Shown in pieces: positions 1 to 7,190 of a DNA stretch of 11,111 nt; position 1 is the first letter of the stretch, and every line of letters starts with the position of its first letter. A model generated the notes under the pieces. It searched no databases. It worked only from the letters and a program-made list of their open reading frames with translations, and was not told the origin of the DNA. The position numbers and the translations under genes were made by a program. This DNA comes from Verrucomicrobiota bacterium (lineage in GTDB: Bacteria > Verrucomicrobiota > Verrucomicrobiia > Limisphaerales > J093): assembly GCA_029907285.1 (NCBI GenBank), contig JARYMD010000115.1, positions 1-11,111 on the forward strand. Direction: 5' to 3'.

Positions 1-225
1 GCTGTTGTTCCAGCTCGCTTGCCGTCGCAACACAAAGACCAACACCTTGTTCACAGCTTGGCCGGCATGGTCCGCAGCCCGGCGTGGTCGGCAGCGGTCA
101 TCAACGGTCGCAGTCGCCGACTCGGTGCCTGTCAGCCAATTTTGGTTCCGGCTGTGCCTGGCTGGGAAATATGAGGGCGCCGGACCTTGCATGCGCTCAT
201 CAGTTTTCGGCTGCGCAGCGCCGTA
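1..225. other. Left-edge stretch with no supported gene
   Basis: No reading frame here has a convincing start, codon pattern or recognisable product. A minus-strand frame is open from a GTG at 54 to the window edge, giving 18 codons, but it has no ribosome binding site and is too short to judge. One copy of GTGCCTGTCA, the core of the tandem array further right, lies at 125-134. The GC-rich inverted repeat at 208-223 (stem CGGC/GCCG around GCTGCGCA) lies just past the stop codon of the oxidoreductase gene. On that strand it is followed by AAAA rather than a T-tract, so I do not call it a terminator. Confidence 0.5.
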
Positions 226-1593
226 TTACAGCTCCCAGCCCTGCCGATACTTGTAGTGCAGGAGTTCGTTCGCTTCGGGCACGTTCGTGACCCGCATGTT
301 TGCGCTGTCCCAATAAAGCTTTTGTCCGCCAAGACGCACGCAAATGCTGCCCAGCAAAACCGCCTCCGTCAACGGACCGGCGAAGTCGAAGTTCGACCGA
401 GTGGCCGACCCCGTCTTGCACGCCTGAATCCACTCGGCATAGTGGCCGATTGAGCGCGGGAGAGTTTTCGGCGGGCGCCTGTATTCTTTGTTGCGGCTTT
501 CTGGAATGAGGCGTGGGCGTTCACCACCCCAACCCTCGACCAGCATTTTGCCGCGTTCGCCGACAAAGATTATGCCATCCTCGGGATCAAGGTCTCGATC
601 GTCTTCGAGCTCGTCGGGGCGTGGGGGCAAAATCCCGCCGTCGTACCAATGCAATTTGATCCGCTGAGCTTGGTCTGGAGCGTGGAATTCATAATGCGCC
701 ACGCACGCAACCGGCACCGTTTCCTTGAAAACCGGCGTGGAGCTGGCGTGCACTGAAATGGGCGCGCCGAGGTTCAGAGCCGAAAACACCGGAGCCAGAT
801 TGTGGATTCCCATGTCGCCGAGCCCGCCGGAGCCGAAGTCCCACCAGCCACGCCATCTGAATGGAACGTAAGCAGGATGGTACGGTCGCCACGGCGCCGG
901 CCCAAGCCAAAGGTCCCAATCAAGTGTCGATGGCACGGGCGGAGTATCCGTGGGACGTTCGATTCCTTGCGCCCACCAGAGTGGGAGTTTGCCCCGGTGG
1001 GTGGGACGGTCCGACCACACATGCACTTCCTTAACCGGGCCGATGGCGCCGTCGGCAATCCATTCATTGATCAACCGGTTGCCCTCGAAGGCCATTCCTT
1101 GGTTGCCCATTTGGGTGGCGACCCGGGCGTCTCTGGCCGCTTTGGCGAGCGCGCGCGCTTCGTATATGGTCCGCGTCAGTGGCTTTTCGCAATACACATG
1201 TTTGCCGCGCCTGATCGCCGCCATCGAAGCCACTGCGTGAGTGTGATCCGGTGTCGCCACAATCACAGCGTCAAGACCCTTCTCCTTGTCCAGCATGACA
1301 CGAAAATCACGATACCGTGCGGCGTTCGGATATCGTTCAAAAGTCTTGGCGGCGCTGGCAAGATCGACATCGCACAAAGCAACGATGTTTTCTCCTTTCA
1401 CACCCTCGATATCGTCAGCCCCGCGTCCGCCGGCACCAATAACGCCGATGTTGAGTTTTTCGCTGGGCGATTTGTCCCCGGCACCTCCAACAACGCGGCG
1501 GGGAATGACTGTCAACGCTGTAACTGCGGCGGTTGTCCCAAGGAACCGGCGCCGGGAAACCCGGGCCGATAATGTTTTTCGATCAGCTTTCAC
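226..1593 (-). CDS. Tat-exported Gfo/Idh/MocA family oxidoreductase
   Basis: Predicted NAD(P)-dependent sugar or cyclitol oxidoreductase, 455 residues from the proposed GTG start at 1593. The frame is open to an ATG at 1683, but those 30 extra residues put the twin-arginine motif unusually far inside, so I prefer the GTG. No strong ribosome binding site supports either start. Residues 13-18 (SRRRFL) followed by a hydrophobic stretch to about 30 form a Tat signal, implying export with cofactor already bound. The Rossmann fold follows, with NIGVIGAGGRG at 48-58 and acidic residues ending strand 2 (CDVD, 74-77). The family EKP motif is at 136-138, and GD-MGIH with D260 and H264 sits where the catalytic pair normally lies. 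Such exported members are abundant in Verrucomicrobiota and Planctomycetota and are usually linked to polysaccharide breakdown, but the substrate cannot be told here. It is separated from the secretion operon by about 630 bp and is probably transcribed alone. Fold assignment is secure; substrate and exact start are not. Confidence 0.93.
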   Translation of the reverse strand: MKADRKTLSARVSRRRFLGTTAAVTALTVIPRRVVGGAGDKSPSEKLNIGVIGAGGRGADDIEGVKGENIVALCDVDLASAAKTFERYPNAARYRDFRVMLDKEKGLDAVIVATPDHTHAVASMAAIRRGKHVYCEKPLTRTIYEARALAKAARDARVATQMGNQGMAFEGNRLINEWIADGAIGPVKEVHVWSDRPTHRGKLPLWWAQGIERPTDTPPVPSTLDWDLWLGPAPWRPYHPAYVPFRWRGWWDFGSGGLGDMGIHNLAPVFSALNLGAPISVHASSTPVFKETVPVACVAHYEFHAPDQAQRIKLHWYDGGILPPRPDELEDDRDLDPEDGIIFVGERGKMLVEGWGGERPRLIPESRNKEYRRPPKTLPRSIGHYAEWIQACKTGSATRSNFDFAGPLTEAVLLGSICVRLGGQKLYWDSANMRVTNVPEANELLHYKYRQGWEL

Positions 1594-1770
1594 GGGTGCA
1601 GGGTGCCACGTGTCCCATGCAAAATAAAGTTCGTATGATTGGTAAGGCTCCAGTTCAGGCCGACCATGCGCGCGATGTCGCAATGTCCGACCCGGAAATC
1701 CCGCCGGAGTGCATATTCAGCGAACATCGAGCCTGTCACTTTAGCGCGCCATGAAAAGCCCAGTGAGAGG

Positions 1771-2024
1771 AACAAAGTGCCTGTCACCCTATTGCCGAGG
1801 CTGGCACCGCAGCCGATCATGAAGCTGCAGTTGGTTTGCGAGCTGGCAGATGGACAGCCGCGGGGGCCTGATGAGCAACAAAGTGCCTGTCACCCTATTG
1901 CCGAGGCTGGCGCCGCGGTCGGCCGCGAAGCTGCAGTTGGTTTGCGAGCTGGCAGATGGACCGCCGCGGGGGCCTAATGAGCAACAAAGTGCCTGTCACC
2001 CTATTGTCGAGAGTGGCGCTGCGG
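1771..2024. repeat. Tandem array, 106-bp period, 2.4 copies
   Basis: Two full units (1771-1876 and 1877-1982) and a partial third (1983 to about 2024) lie head to tail. By letter-by-letter comparison, units 1 and 2 differ at nine of 106 positions, about 92% identity. Each begins with the same 24 bases, starting AACAAAGTGCCTGTCACCCT, which are perfectly kept in all three copies. Each full unit also contains a potential hairpin, CTGC-AGTT / AGCT-g-GCAG around the loop GGTTTGCG (1825-1849 and 1931-1955). Mismatches cluster just after the conserved head (about 1806-1820). The structure recalls REP/BIME-type intergenic repeats, but no associated transposase is in the window. Confidence 0.9.
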
Positions 2025-2124
2025 CTCACCACCGCGTCATGGTTTTGGAGCCACAGATTGCACCGATGACAGGGATGGACCGAACCCAAAGCATCAATCG
2101 GTGAGAATTATGGCATCGCCTGCA

Positions 2125-2205
2125 GGGCCGGTCTGAGGGGGTAGTACTGCCAACAGCAGCGGCCCTTGTTTTACTGCCGGACTGGGTTGCAGCGTTTTTG
2201 GGCCG
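2125..2205. other. Competing inverted repeats 3' of gspE
   Basis: GGGCCG at 2125-2130 and GGGCCG at 2200-2205 are each the exact reverse complement of CGGCCC at 2160-2165, so the middle copy can pair with either but not both. A small hairpin, CTGC-caaca-GCAG (2147-2159), abuts the middle copy. In the minus-strand RNA this lies 16-96 bases after the gspE stop codon. No T-tract follows on that strand, whereas on the plus strand TTGTTTT follows at 2166-2172. It may help end gspE transcription or protect the 3' end, but this is only a structural reading. Confidence 0.3.
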
Positions 2206-2220
2206 AACAGAGTGGCGGGC

Positions 2221-3972
2221 TCACTGTTTTGCTGACGTGATCAAGGCGGGCGGCGGGGTGATTCTTCGTGTGAGCCTTTGGAGTTCGGGGATGGGGATCA
2301 AACCTGCTTGGACCTTGGCCCAGCCTTCATCGCGCAGGCACCGCCAACCTCTCTCGCGGGCTGCAGCACGCAACTGGCCGGCGGATACTCTCGAGGTCAG
2401 CATGTCGGCGATGTCTTCGGTCATGACAAAGAACTCATAAAGAGCCACCCGGCCTCTGTGGCCTTTGTTGTTGCACTCGATGCAGCCGGCGCCGTGGAAG
2501 GCTCTCAGGTCAGCGGGTTTGATTGCCAATGCGGTGGCCATCTCATCGCGGAACTGCTCGGGGATGGATTGGTCTGGTACCTTGCAATGCGGACATATGC
2601 GCTGGGCGAGGCGCTGGGCAATGCTGCAAACAAGGGAAGAACCGAGCAAGAATGGTTCGATTCCCATGTCGAGCAAGCGGGTCACGACACTGACACTGTC
2701 GTTGGTGTGAACCGTGGAAAAGACCAGATGCCCGGTTTGAGCGGCGCGAACGGCTATTTCTGCGGTTTCGGGGTCGCGAATCTCTCCGATCAGGACAACG
2801 TCGGGGTCATGCCGCAGGATTGAGCGGAGGCCGCTTGCGAACGTGAGGCCGACCTCTTCCCAGACCTGTATTTGGATGACTCCTTCCAGTTGGTACTCGA
2901 CCGGGTCCTCGATGGTGATGATTTTGCGGCCTTCGTCGTTGGCATGAGCGAGGGCGGCATACAACGTTGTGGTTTTGCCACTGCCTGTCGGGCCGGTCAG
3001 CAGGACCAACCCTTGTGGAAGCTGGGTGAGTTCTCGAACAAGCTCTTCCTGGGAAGGATTGAGGCCCAACTCTTTCAGGTCCAAGAACAGGCTTTGGCGC
3101 CCAAGGATGCGCAGGCAGATGCTTTCGCCGTGTTTGGTTGGGATTATGGATACGCGCAGGTCATACTCCTCGCGTTCAGTTTTCATTGATATGCGGCCGT
3201 CATGGGGGACGCGTTTCTCGGTTATGTCAAGGCCTGCCATGATTTTGAGCCGTGAAACCAATGCGGCATAGATTTGGCGCAGATCGGCGGGCACGGGCAC
3301 GGATTGCAGAACGCCGTCGATGCGATAGCGGAGTCGGATTGCGGAAGGGTACGGCTCGATATGGATGTCACTTGCGGAGAGGCGGAGGGCTTCTGAGAGG
3401 ATTTGCTCGACGAGCCGTGAGATGCTTGCATCGACAGCGGGTGTTCCTTCGCCGGTTGCGATGTCGAAGACGATTTCTCTTGCGCCGTCCTTGAGTTCGC
3501 GGTCTTCGCGGAGGCGCTGTATTGTTTCGGCGCCGAGGCCGAAGTGTTGTCTGATGATTGCTCGCAGGCAGCTTGGGGTGATTAGGACCGGCTTGATTTT
3601 GCGGTTGAGCAGGAGCCTGAGGTTGTTGATTTCTGTTTGGCGGGGCGGTTCCGTGAAAGCGAGAACGAGCGCGTCAGATTCTGTTCCGAGTGGCAGTACT
3701 CTGTAATTGAGCATGACGGCGACGGGCACGAGTTCCTTGAGAGGATCGGAGAACTGAAAACCTGCGAGGTCGCGGAACTCAATTTGGTGAAGCTCTGCGA
3801 GGGCGCGATAAGTGTCTTCCTCGGAGGCGTAACCGAGGTTGAGGATGGCGACGTGTTGCGGGGTGTGCCAGCGTTGTTGACGTCTTCGGATTGTGTCCAA
3901 CTGGGCATCGGTCAACTTTCCTTGTTCGTGGAGGATGTCGCCGACTTCTTTTTTTGACGGTTGTGTTTCCAT
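2221..3972 (-). CDS. gspE: Type II secretion / type IV pilus assembly ATPase GspE (PilB family)
   Basis: Cytoplasmic hexameric ATPase that powers pseudopilus or pilus assembly through the inner-membrane platform; 583 residues, normal for GspE/PilB. The ATG at 3972 is chosen because it lies 2 bp after the stop codon of the upstream gene and the protein begins directly with the N-terminal domain; the open frame continues upstream to 4179 only by overlapping that gene. An N-terminal GspE/MshE-type domain covers about residues 1-145. The N2 domain follows (ASDIHIEP at 200-207). The motor domain has Walker A GPTGSGKT (327-334), the Asp box (IITIEDPVEY, 351-360), Walker B (VVLIGEIRD, 392-400) and the His box (TGHLVFSTVHTN, 413-424). 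A tetracysteine zinc site is made by C460/C463 and C497/C500. All catalytic motifs are intact, and this favours an assembly ATPase over a PilT-type retraction ATPase. It is the last gene of the five-gene operon. Confidence 0.96.
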   Translation of the reverse strand: METQPSKKEVGDILHEQGKLTDAQLDTIRRRQQRWHTPQHVAILNLGYASEEDTYRALAELHQIEFRDLAGFQFSDPLKELVPVAVMLNYRVLPLGTESDALVLAFTEPPRQTEINNLRLLLNRKIKPVLITPSCLRAIIRQHFGLGAETIQRLREDRELKDGAREIVFDIATGEGTPAVDASISRLVEQILSEALRLSASDIHIEPYPSAIRLRYRIDGVLQSVPVPADLRQIYAALVSRLKIMAGLDITEKRVPHDGRISMKTEREEYDLRVSIIPTKHGESICLRILGRQSLFLDLKELGLNPSQEELVRELTQLPQGLVLLTGPTGSGKTTTLYAALAHANDEGRKIITIEDPVEYQLEGVIQIQVWEEVGLTFASGLRSILRHDPDVVLIGEIRDPETAEIAVRAAQTGHLVFSTVHTNDSVSVVTRLLDMGIEPFLLGSSLVCSIAQRLAQRICPHCKVPDQSIPEQFRDEMATALAIKPADLRAFHGAGCIECNNKGHRGRVALYEFFVMTEDIADMLTSRVSAGQLRAAARERGWRCLRDEGWAKVQAGLIPIPELQRLTRRITPPPALITSAKQ

Positions 3973-3974
3973 GC

Positions 3975-4478
3975 TCAGGAGGCCGGGACTTCGAGCACCG
4001 TTTTCGTTCTGAACTTCAGGATGTTCGTAACCCCGGCGCTGTTGGTCAAAGTCAGGTTTGTCACGCCGATCTCGCTTATTGCATGATCGGCGACCACACG
4101 GGCGCCGTTGGTCAGGATCAGGAGCGACTTGTCCACAAGGACATAAGCGAGCCCGACGCCTTTTGAGGACATGAGACAACCCTGGTACTGCAGTGCGACC
4201 TTTTTTGTTGGGGGCGGGGGCGGGGGCTGGAAGTGGAGTGTGAAGAAAGGGTTGATGACATTGGTGGGCAATTGAACCTGGAGGGAAGCGTCCAAAGTCT
4301 GCCAGCCCTGTTCTTCGGTCTCATTGGAGAAATGAATTGGCGGCTGATTTCTTGCGGGCAGCGGCTTCAAATCTGGGAGTGTGCTGCGAAGGTTCACGGC
4401 GACAGCCAATGCGAGCACGAACAGTGCGAGGGCCATTGCAACTGACACCCAGGTTTTGCGCTCGAAAAGCCTTAGCAT
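3975..4478 (-). CDS. Short PilP/GspC-like inner-membrane linker protein
   Basis: A 167-residue protein with one N-terminal transmembrane helix (about residues 10-29), then a periplasmic linker and a compact beta-rich domain (about 93-164) resembling the homology region of GspC and PilP. In those families this domain contacts the secretin's N-terminal domains and ties the inner-membrane platform to the pore. An NPFF motif (76-79) and a six-proline run (85-90) lie in the linker. It is much shorter than typical GspC (about 270-300 residues), having no PDZ or coiled-coil end, and nearer to PilP, although PilP is usually a lipoprotein and this is not. The ATG at 4478 is 13 bp after the preceding stop codon with a weak GAGAA upstream; the frame is open to 4586 but that would overlap the upstream gene. 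Identification rests on position, topology and general resemblance, since sequence in this family diverges strongly. Confidence 0.72.
   Translation of the reverse strand: MLRLFERKTWVSVAMALALFVLALAVAVNLRSTLPDLKPLPARNQPPIHFSNETEEQGWQTLDASLQVQLPTNVINPFFTLHFQPPPPPPTKKVALQYQGCLMSSKGVGLAYVLVDKSLLILTNGARVVADHAISEIGVTNLTLTNSAGVTNILKFRTKTVLEVPAS
4210..4227. repeat. Three perfect GGGGGC hexamers inside the gspC/pilP-like gene
   Basis: The plus strand reads GGGGGC three times without interruption. On the coding minus strand it gives alternating CCC and CCG codons and, with the next codon, six prolines (residues 85-90 of the linker). Gain or loss of one hexamer would add or remove two prolines without shifting the frame. 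Confidence 0.9.
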
Positions 4479-4491
4479 AGGTCGATTCTCG

Positions 4492-5343
4492 TCAACGGGC
4501 ACCTCCGGTATTCGGTCCGGCTGGCCATGGAACGAACCCACAAACACGGGCTTCGAGCTGGACCTCGCCGGGCCGGTCGGGTGCAAATTTGCGGACCAGG
4601 ACCTTGTCGATGAAAAAGACAGGTTTGTTTGTCACGGCGCCTGTGAATCCCAGAGCGACCATGCGATCTCCGGTTGCAGGAATGCTTTTCAGGAAGCGAG
4701 TTGCGGATTCTGCGGAGCCTACCAACTCGATTCGCATGGCGACTTCTTCGAGGGCAGGCGCATCGCGGGTTGGCCCCGGGTGGGTGATGGGGCTCAACTG
4801 ATTGAGGTTTCGAACTGATGTTACCTTGCTTTGGATTGCAGCTGTCAGGAGCTGGGCTGCCATGTCAAGCCTTGGCCAGAGCAAACGCGGCTCGGGAAGG
4901 TCCACCGAGTACTCAGGCAGGCCTGCAAGAGCGGCGGCTTCAACGGCAACGCGGTTTTCCTTGGCCATGCGCAGAAGGGCGCCGGCTTGTTGAAGGCGCT
5001 CGATTTGAAAATCTATCAACTGCCATGGTTGCTCCATTTTGGCGCGAGTGGCGGTGCCTATTTCGATGCGTTCTTTGATCAGTTTCTGAGCACCGTCGAG
5101 GTTGGCCAATGCACCTTTCAATTCCATCACCCGCTCGTTGTGGTTTTCTATCGACAGCCCCCGGCAGGCGCGAACCTGTTCATTGCTTGAGACCAATCTG
5201 CCCCACAGGGTGGAGAGTTCCTTGTCTTGGGCCGCTGATGCACGGACCAGAGGCTGGTAGGCAAGCCTGTAATACGAACCAAGGAGCACTGTTGCGAGGA
5301 ACGCGGCTGAAGGGAACCATTTTATGTGCGCTGTGAGTGCCAT
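4492..5343 (-). CDS. PilO/GspM-like inner-membrane alignment protein
   Basis: A 283-residue bitopic protein: a short cytoplasmic N-terminus, one transmembrane helix at about residues 8-26, a long helical probable coiled coil (about 35-130), and a C-terminal alpha/beta region (about 155-270) fitting the ferredoxin-like domain of PilO and GspM. Proteins of this type pair with PilN or GspL in the periplasm to form the alignment platform between motor and secretin. The assignment comes mainly from topology and from lying between the PilM/PilN-type gene and the PilP/GspC-type gene, the same relative order as in pilMNOP. The ATG at 5343 is 8 bp after the preceding stop codon. It is longer than typical PilO (about 200 residues). 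The segment 183-200 (Pro-rich, SPITHPGPTRDAP) looks like a flexible insertion. No catalytic residues are expected or seen. Confidence 0.75.
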   Translation of the reverse strand: MALTAHIKWFPSAAFLATVLLGSYYRLAYQPLVRASAAQDKELSTLWGRLVSSNEQVRACRGLSIENHNERVMELKGALANLDGAQKLIKERIEIGTATRAKMEQPWQLIDFQIERLQQAGALLRMAKENRVAVEAAALAGLPEYSVDLPEPRLLWPRLDMAAQLLTAAIQSKVTSVRNLNQLSPITHPGPTRDAPALEEVAMRIELVGSAESATRFLKSIPATGDRMVALGFTGAVTNKPVFFIDKVLVRKFAPDRPGEVQLEARVCGFVPWPAGPNTGGAR

Positions 5344-5351
5344 GGTGCTGT

Positions 5352-7190
5352 TTAGCGGTTGGTCGATGTGGCTGTGGGCGTTGGCGCCTCTGATTGATTG
5401 TCCGTGGACGGTGAAGGCGGGGGCCTGCGCAACGCAGCGGAAGGACTGTTTCGCCGCGATTCGGAGTTCTCGCCTCCCGGAGGCGACGGCAGCGCCATTT
5501 CCATGGACACGCCATAAACCTGGTTGCTGATTATCACTCGCGGATCGACGATCTCGCGTTTTCGTTCGGCTGGCAGTTCATCGACTTTTGCGAACACTCC
5601 CAGCCCTTTCAGGGAGAGAACGAACTGGCTCAAGATTCTGCGGGCAGGTTCGCTCTGCTGGGGAATGCAGACCTCGGTAACGAACTCTGCGCGGCGGTCG
5701 GGATTGAGGTGCGGTTGCGCAGGCCCGAGGGCAGCCTGGTTTGTCGAAGCTTGTGGTGCTGCAGCGCCTTCGAGGTAACTAATGCTGTCGGCGAACAGGA
5801 CCATCCAGTAATCGTTGTTTGTGCGGACCAGGTTTACGGCGGTCCAACCCTGCAGGGTAGCGATGGTCTGCGCCCGGCGCAGCATGATTGGACGCAACGC
5901 AGCATATTTGGCGTCCACCTGTTGCATGAGTTCACCAACAACACGCGCGGACTCGAGAGCGCTTGTCGTTTGAGCGATGAGTTCGCGTTTGCGGTTGAGA
6001 AGCTTGGAGTTCTGCCAGGTGCCGACCGCCAGCAGCGCCGCGACGGTTACCAGAAGCGCAAACACTGCGGTTTGGACGGCTTCCCAGAAACCGCGCTTGG
6101 CACGGCGTTGCTGAAAATCATCCGGCAGGAAAGACAAACTGCCGGGTGCTTTGCCGAGTGCGACTCTGGCGACTCCGCATGCGACCCAGAAACTCTCCAT
6201 GGGTTCAGCTCCGGGCGGGTTGGGCCAACATTGGAAACGCATCGGGCCGAGCTTGTTGAGGTAATCGACCAGTCCCTTTTGTGCCGCGCCGCCGCCTGCG
6301 AGGTACACGGGCAAATCGCCGGGTGCGATCTTCAAAGCAGGGTTGTCGTCCGTCCATTCGGTTATGCAGCGGGTGAGCTCCGTGTGCCACTTGGTGACGG
6401 TGCTGACCAGGGGCTGCACCGTGTTTGGTCCCTGGAAAAAATCTGTTGAACGCTGGGCAGATTCAGCTTCCTCGACGGTGGTGGAGCCGGCTTCGAGCAG
6501 AGCGCGGGTGAAGTTGTCACTGCCTCCCTCGAAACTGGTTGCGAAGACGCCCTGGCCGGTCATGAGAATCACCACGGTTGTTTCCTGGGCGCCGAGGTCC
6601 ACGAGCACCGCGTCGAGTGGAGGCGGGTTTAGCGTTCTGCTGGCGGCGATCAGTCCCTGGGCGGTAGTGGTTATTTCGATCAACTGATCATCTTGGTCGG
6701 CGTCTTCGCTTTTTTCCGGTGCGAACTGATCGATCAACAAATCGAGTTCTTTGCGTTTGCAGAACGAGAGCACATGCGGATGGCTGAGAGTTGCCCACGG
6801 TTGGAGTCGGGCGAATGCGACAGCCAATTCGTCTTCGGGGAGGCCGCTCAATTTGCGTGCTTCTGCCACGAGGTACTCGCGTGGTGCCTGAACGTGGTTG
6901 TGGGGGACGTCTATTGTCTGGGTGATGGCCTTGTGCTGAGGAAGCACAATAGCAGTTTGGTGCACACCAAGTTCAGGAACAAGCAACGCCATGTGCTGGC
7001 GCATTTCATCCGGGTCGAGAGCACCCTCTTCCGGGACGGTGACTGACTGGCGGTGGACAACACGAAACCTGCCGAGTTTTGATTCGGCCAGGAGCAATTT
7101 GAGCTGGCGGCGTCCCGGGTCTATGACCAGCACGCGGTGGCATGCCAGTGGCACAATGTGCTGAAGAATGGAAACGCGAACGCGAGCCAT
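5352..7190 (-). CDS. pilM: PilM-type actin-like protein fused to a PilN-like membrane domain (GspL-like)
   Basis: A 612-residue protein with the plan of GspL. Residues about 18-347 form an actin/Hsp70-like fold of the PilM family: a phosphate-1 strand (VLVIDPGRRQLKLLL, 20-34), a phosphate-2 loop (VLVDLGAQETTVVIL, 195-209), an adenosine-type motif (VYLAGGGAAQKGL, 295-307) and a PilM-like end (VACGVARVALG, 336-346). One transmembrane helix (about 369-391) follows. A periplasmic part (392-567) starts helical and ends in a region fitting a PilN/GspL ferredoxin-like domain. The last about 45 residues are rich in Pro, Ser and Thr and probably disordered. It would recruit the GspE motor to the membrane through its cytoplasmic domain. 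The ATG at 7190 overlaps the secretin stop codon as TAATG, implying translational coupling. The family is sure for the N-terminal half; the C-terminal half is inferred from topology and order. Confidence 0.88.
   Translation of the reverse strand: MARVRVSILQHIVPLACHRVLVIDPGRRQLKLLLAESKLGRFRVVHRQSVTVPEEGALDPDEMRQHMALLVPELGVHQTAIVLPQHKAITQTIDVPHNHVQAPREYLVAEARKLSGLPEDELAVAFARLQPWATLSHPHVLSFCKRKELDLLIDQFAPEKSEDADQDDQLIEITTTAQGLIAASRTLNPPPLDAVLVDLGAQETTVVILMTGQGVFATSFEGGSDNFTRALLEAGSTTVEEAESAQRSTDFFQGPNTVQPLVSTVTKWHTELTRCITEWTDDNPALKIAPGDLPVYLAGGGAAQKGLVDYLNKLGPMRFQCWPNPPGAEPMESFWVACGVARVALGKAPGSLSFLPDDFQQRRAKRGFWEAVQTAVFALLVTVAALLAVGTWQNSKLLNRKRELIAQTTSALESARVVGELMQQVDAKYAALRPIMLRRAQTIATLQGWTAVNLVRTNNDYWMVLFADSISYLEGAAAPQASTNQAALGPAQPHLNPDRRAEFVTEVCIPQQSEPARRILSQFVLSLKGLGVFAKVDELPAERKREIVDPRVIISNQVYGVSMEMALPSPPGGENSESRRNSPSAALRRPPPSPSTDNQSEAPTPTATSTNR

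Larger units (their letters stand above)
1594..2220. other. Gene-free spacer with repeats between gspE and the oxidoreductase
   Basis: This 627-bp stretch contains no supported gene. Open frames crossing it follow the tandem array at 1771-2024, whose 106-bp period is not a multiple of three, so the same repeat is read in different frames in successive copies. The promoter of the oxidoreductase should lie in 1594-1770. An AT-rich patch (1621-1640 region) reads TTTATTTTGCAT on the minus strand and could contribute a -10, but I see no good -35. The 2100-2220 part lies immediately 3' of gspE and holds three alternating copies of GGGCCG/CGGCCC able to form stems. Confidence 0.6.

Noticed and set aside
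5..256. 83-codon plus-strand frame at the left edge
   Set aside because: Arg-, Ser- and Cys-rich product without domain or ribosome binding site, running into the antisense end of the oxidoreductase gene.
802..1572. 256-codon open frame on the plus strand
   Set aside because: It lies wholly antisense to the oxidoreductase gene, which has clear family motifs. Its translation shows no domain, and long antisense frames are common opposite GC-rich genes.
1590..1820. 76-codon minus-strand frame upstream of the oxidoreductase
   Set aside because: It overlaps the start of the oxidoreductase gene and part of the repeat array, with no ribosome binding site or recognisable domain.
1639..2104. Two overlapping plus-strand frames with repeated peptides across the tandem array
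   Set aside because: The same repeat is translated in different frames in successive copies because 106 is not divisible by three, so the peptides reflect repetition in DNA, not a repeat protein.
2278..2823. 181-codon open frame on the plus strand
   Set aside because: It is antisense to the motor domain and zinc site of gspE, which are strongly conserved on the other strand.
5709..6449. 246-codon open frame on the plus strand
   Set aside because: It is antisense to the PilM-type gene, whose actin-fold motifs are clear, and its product has low-quality, Cys- and Arg-rich composition with no recognisable domain.
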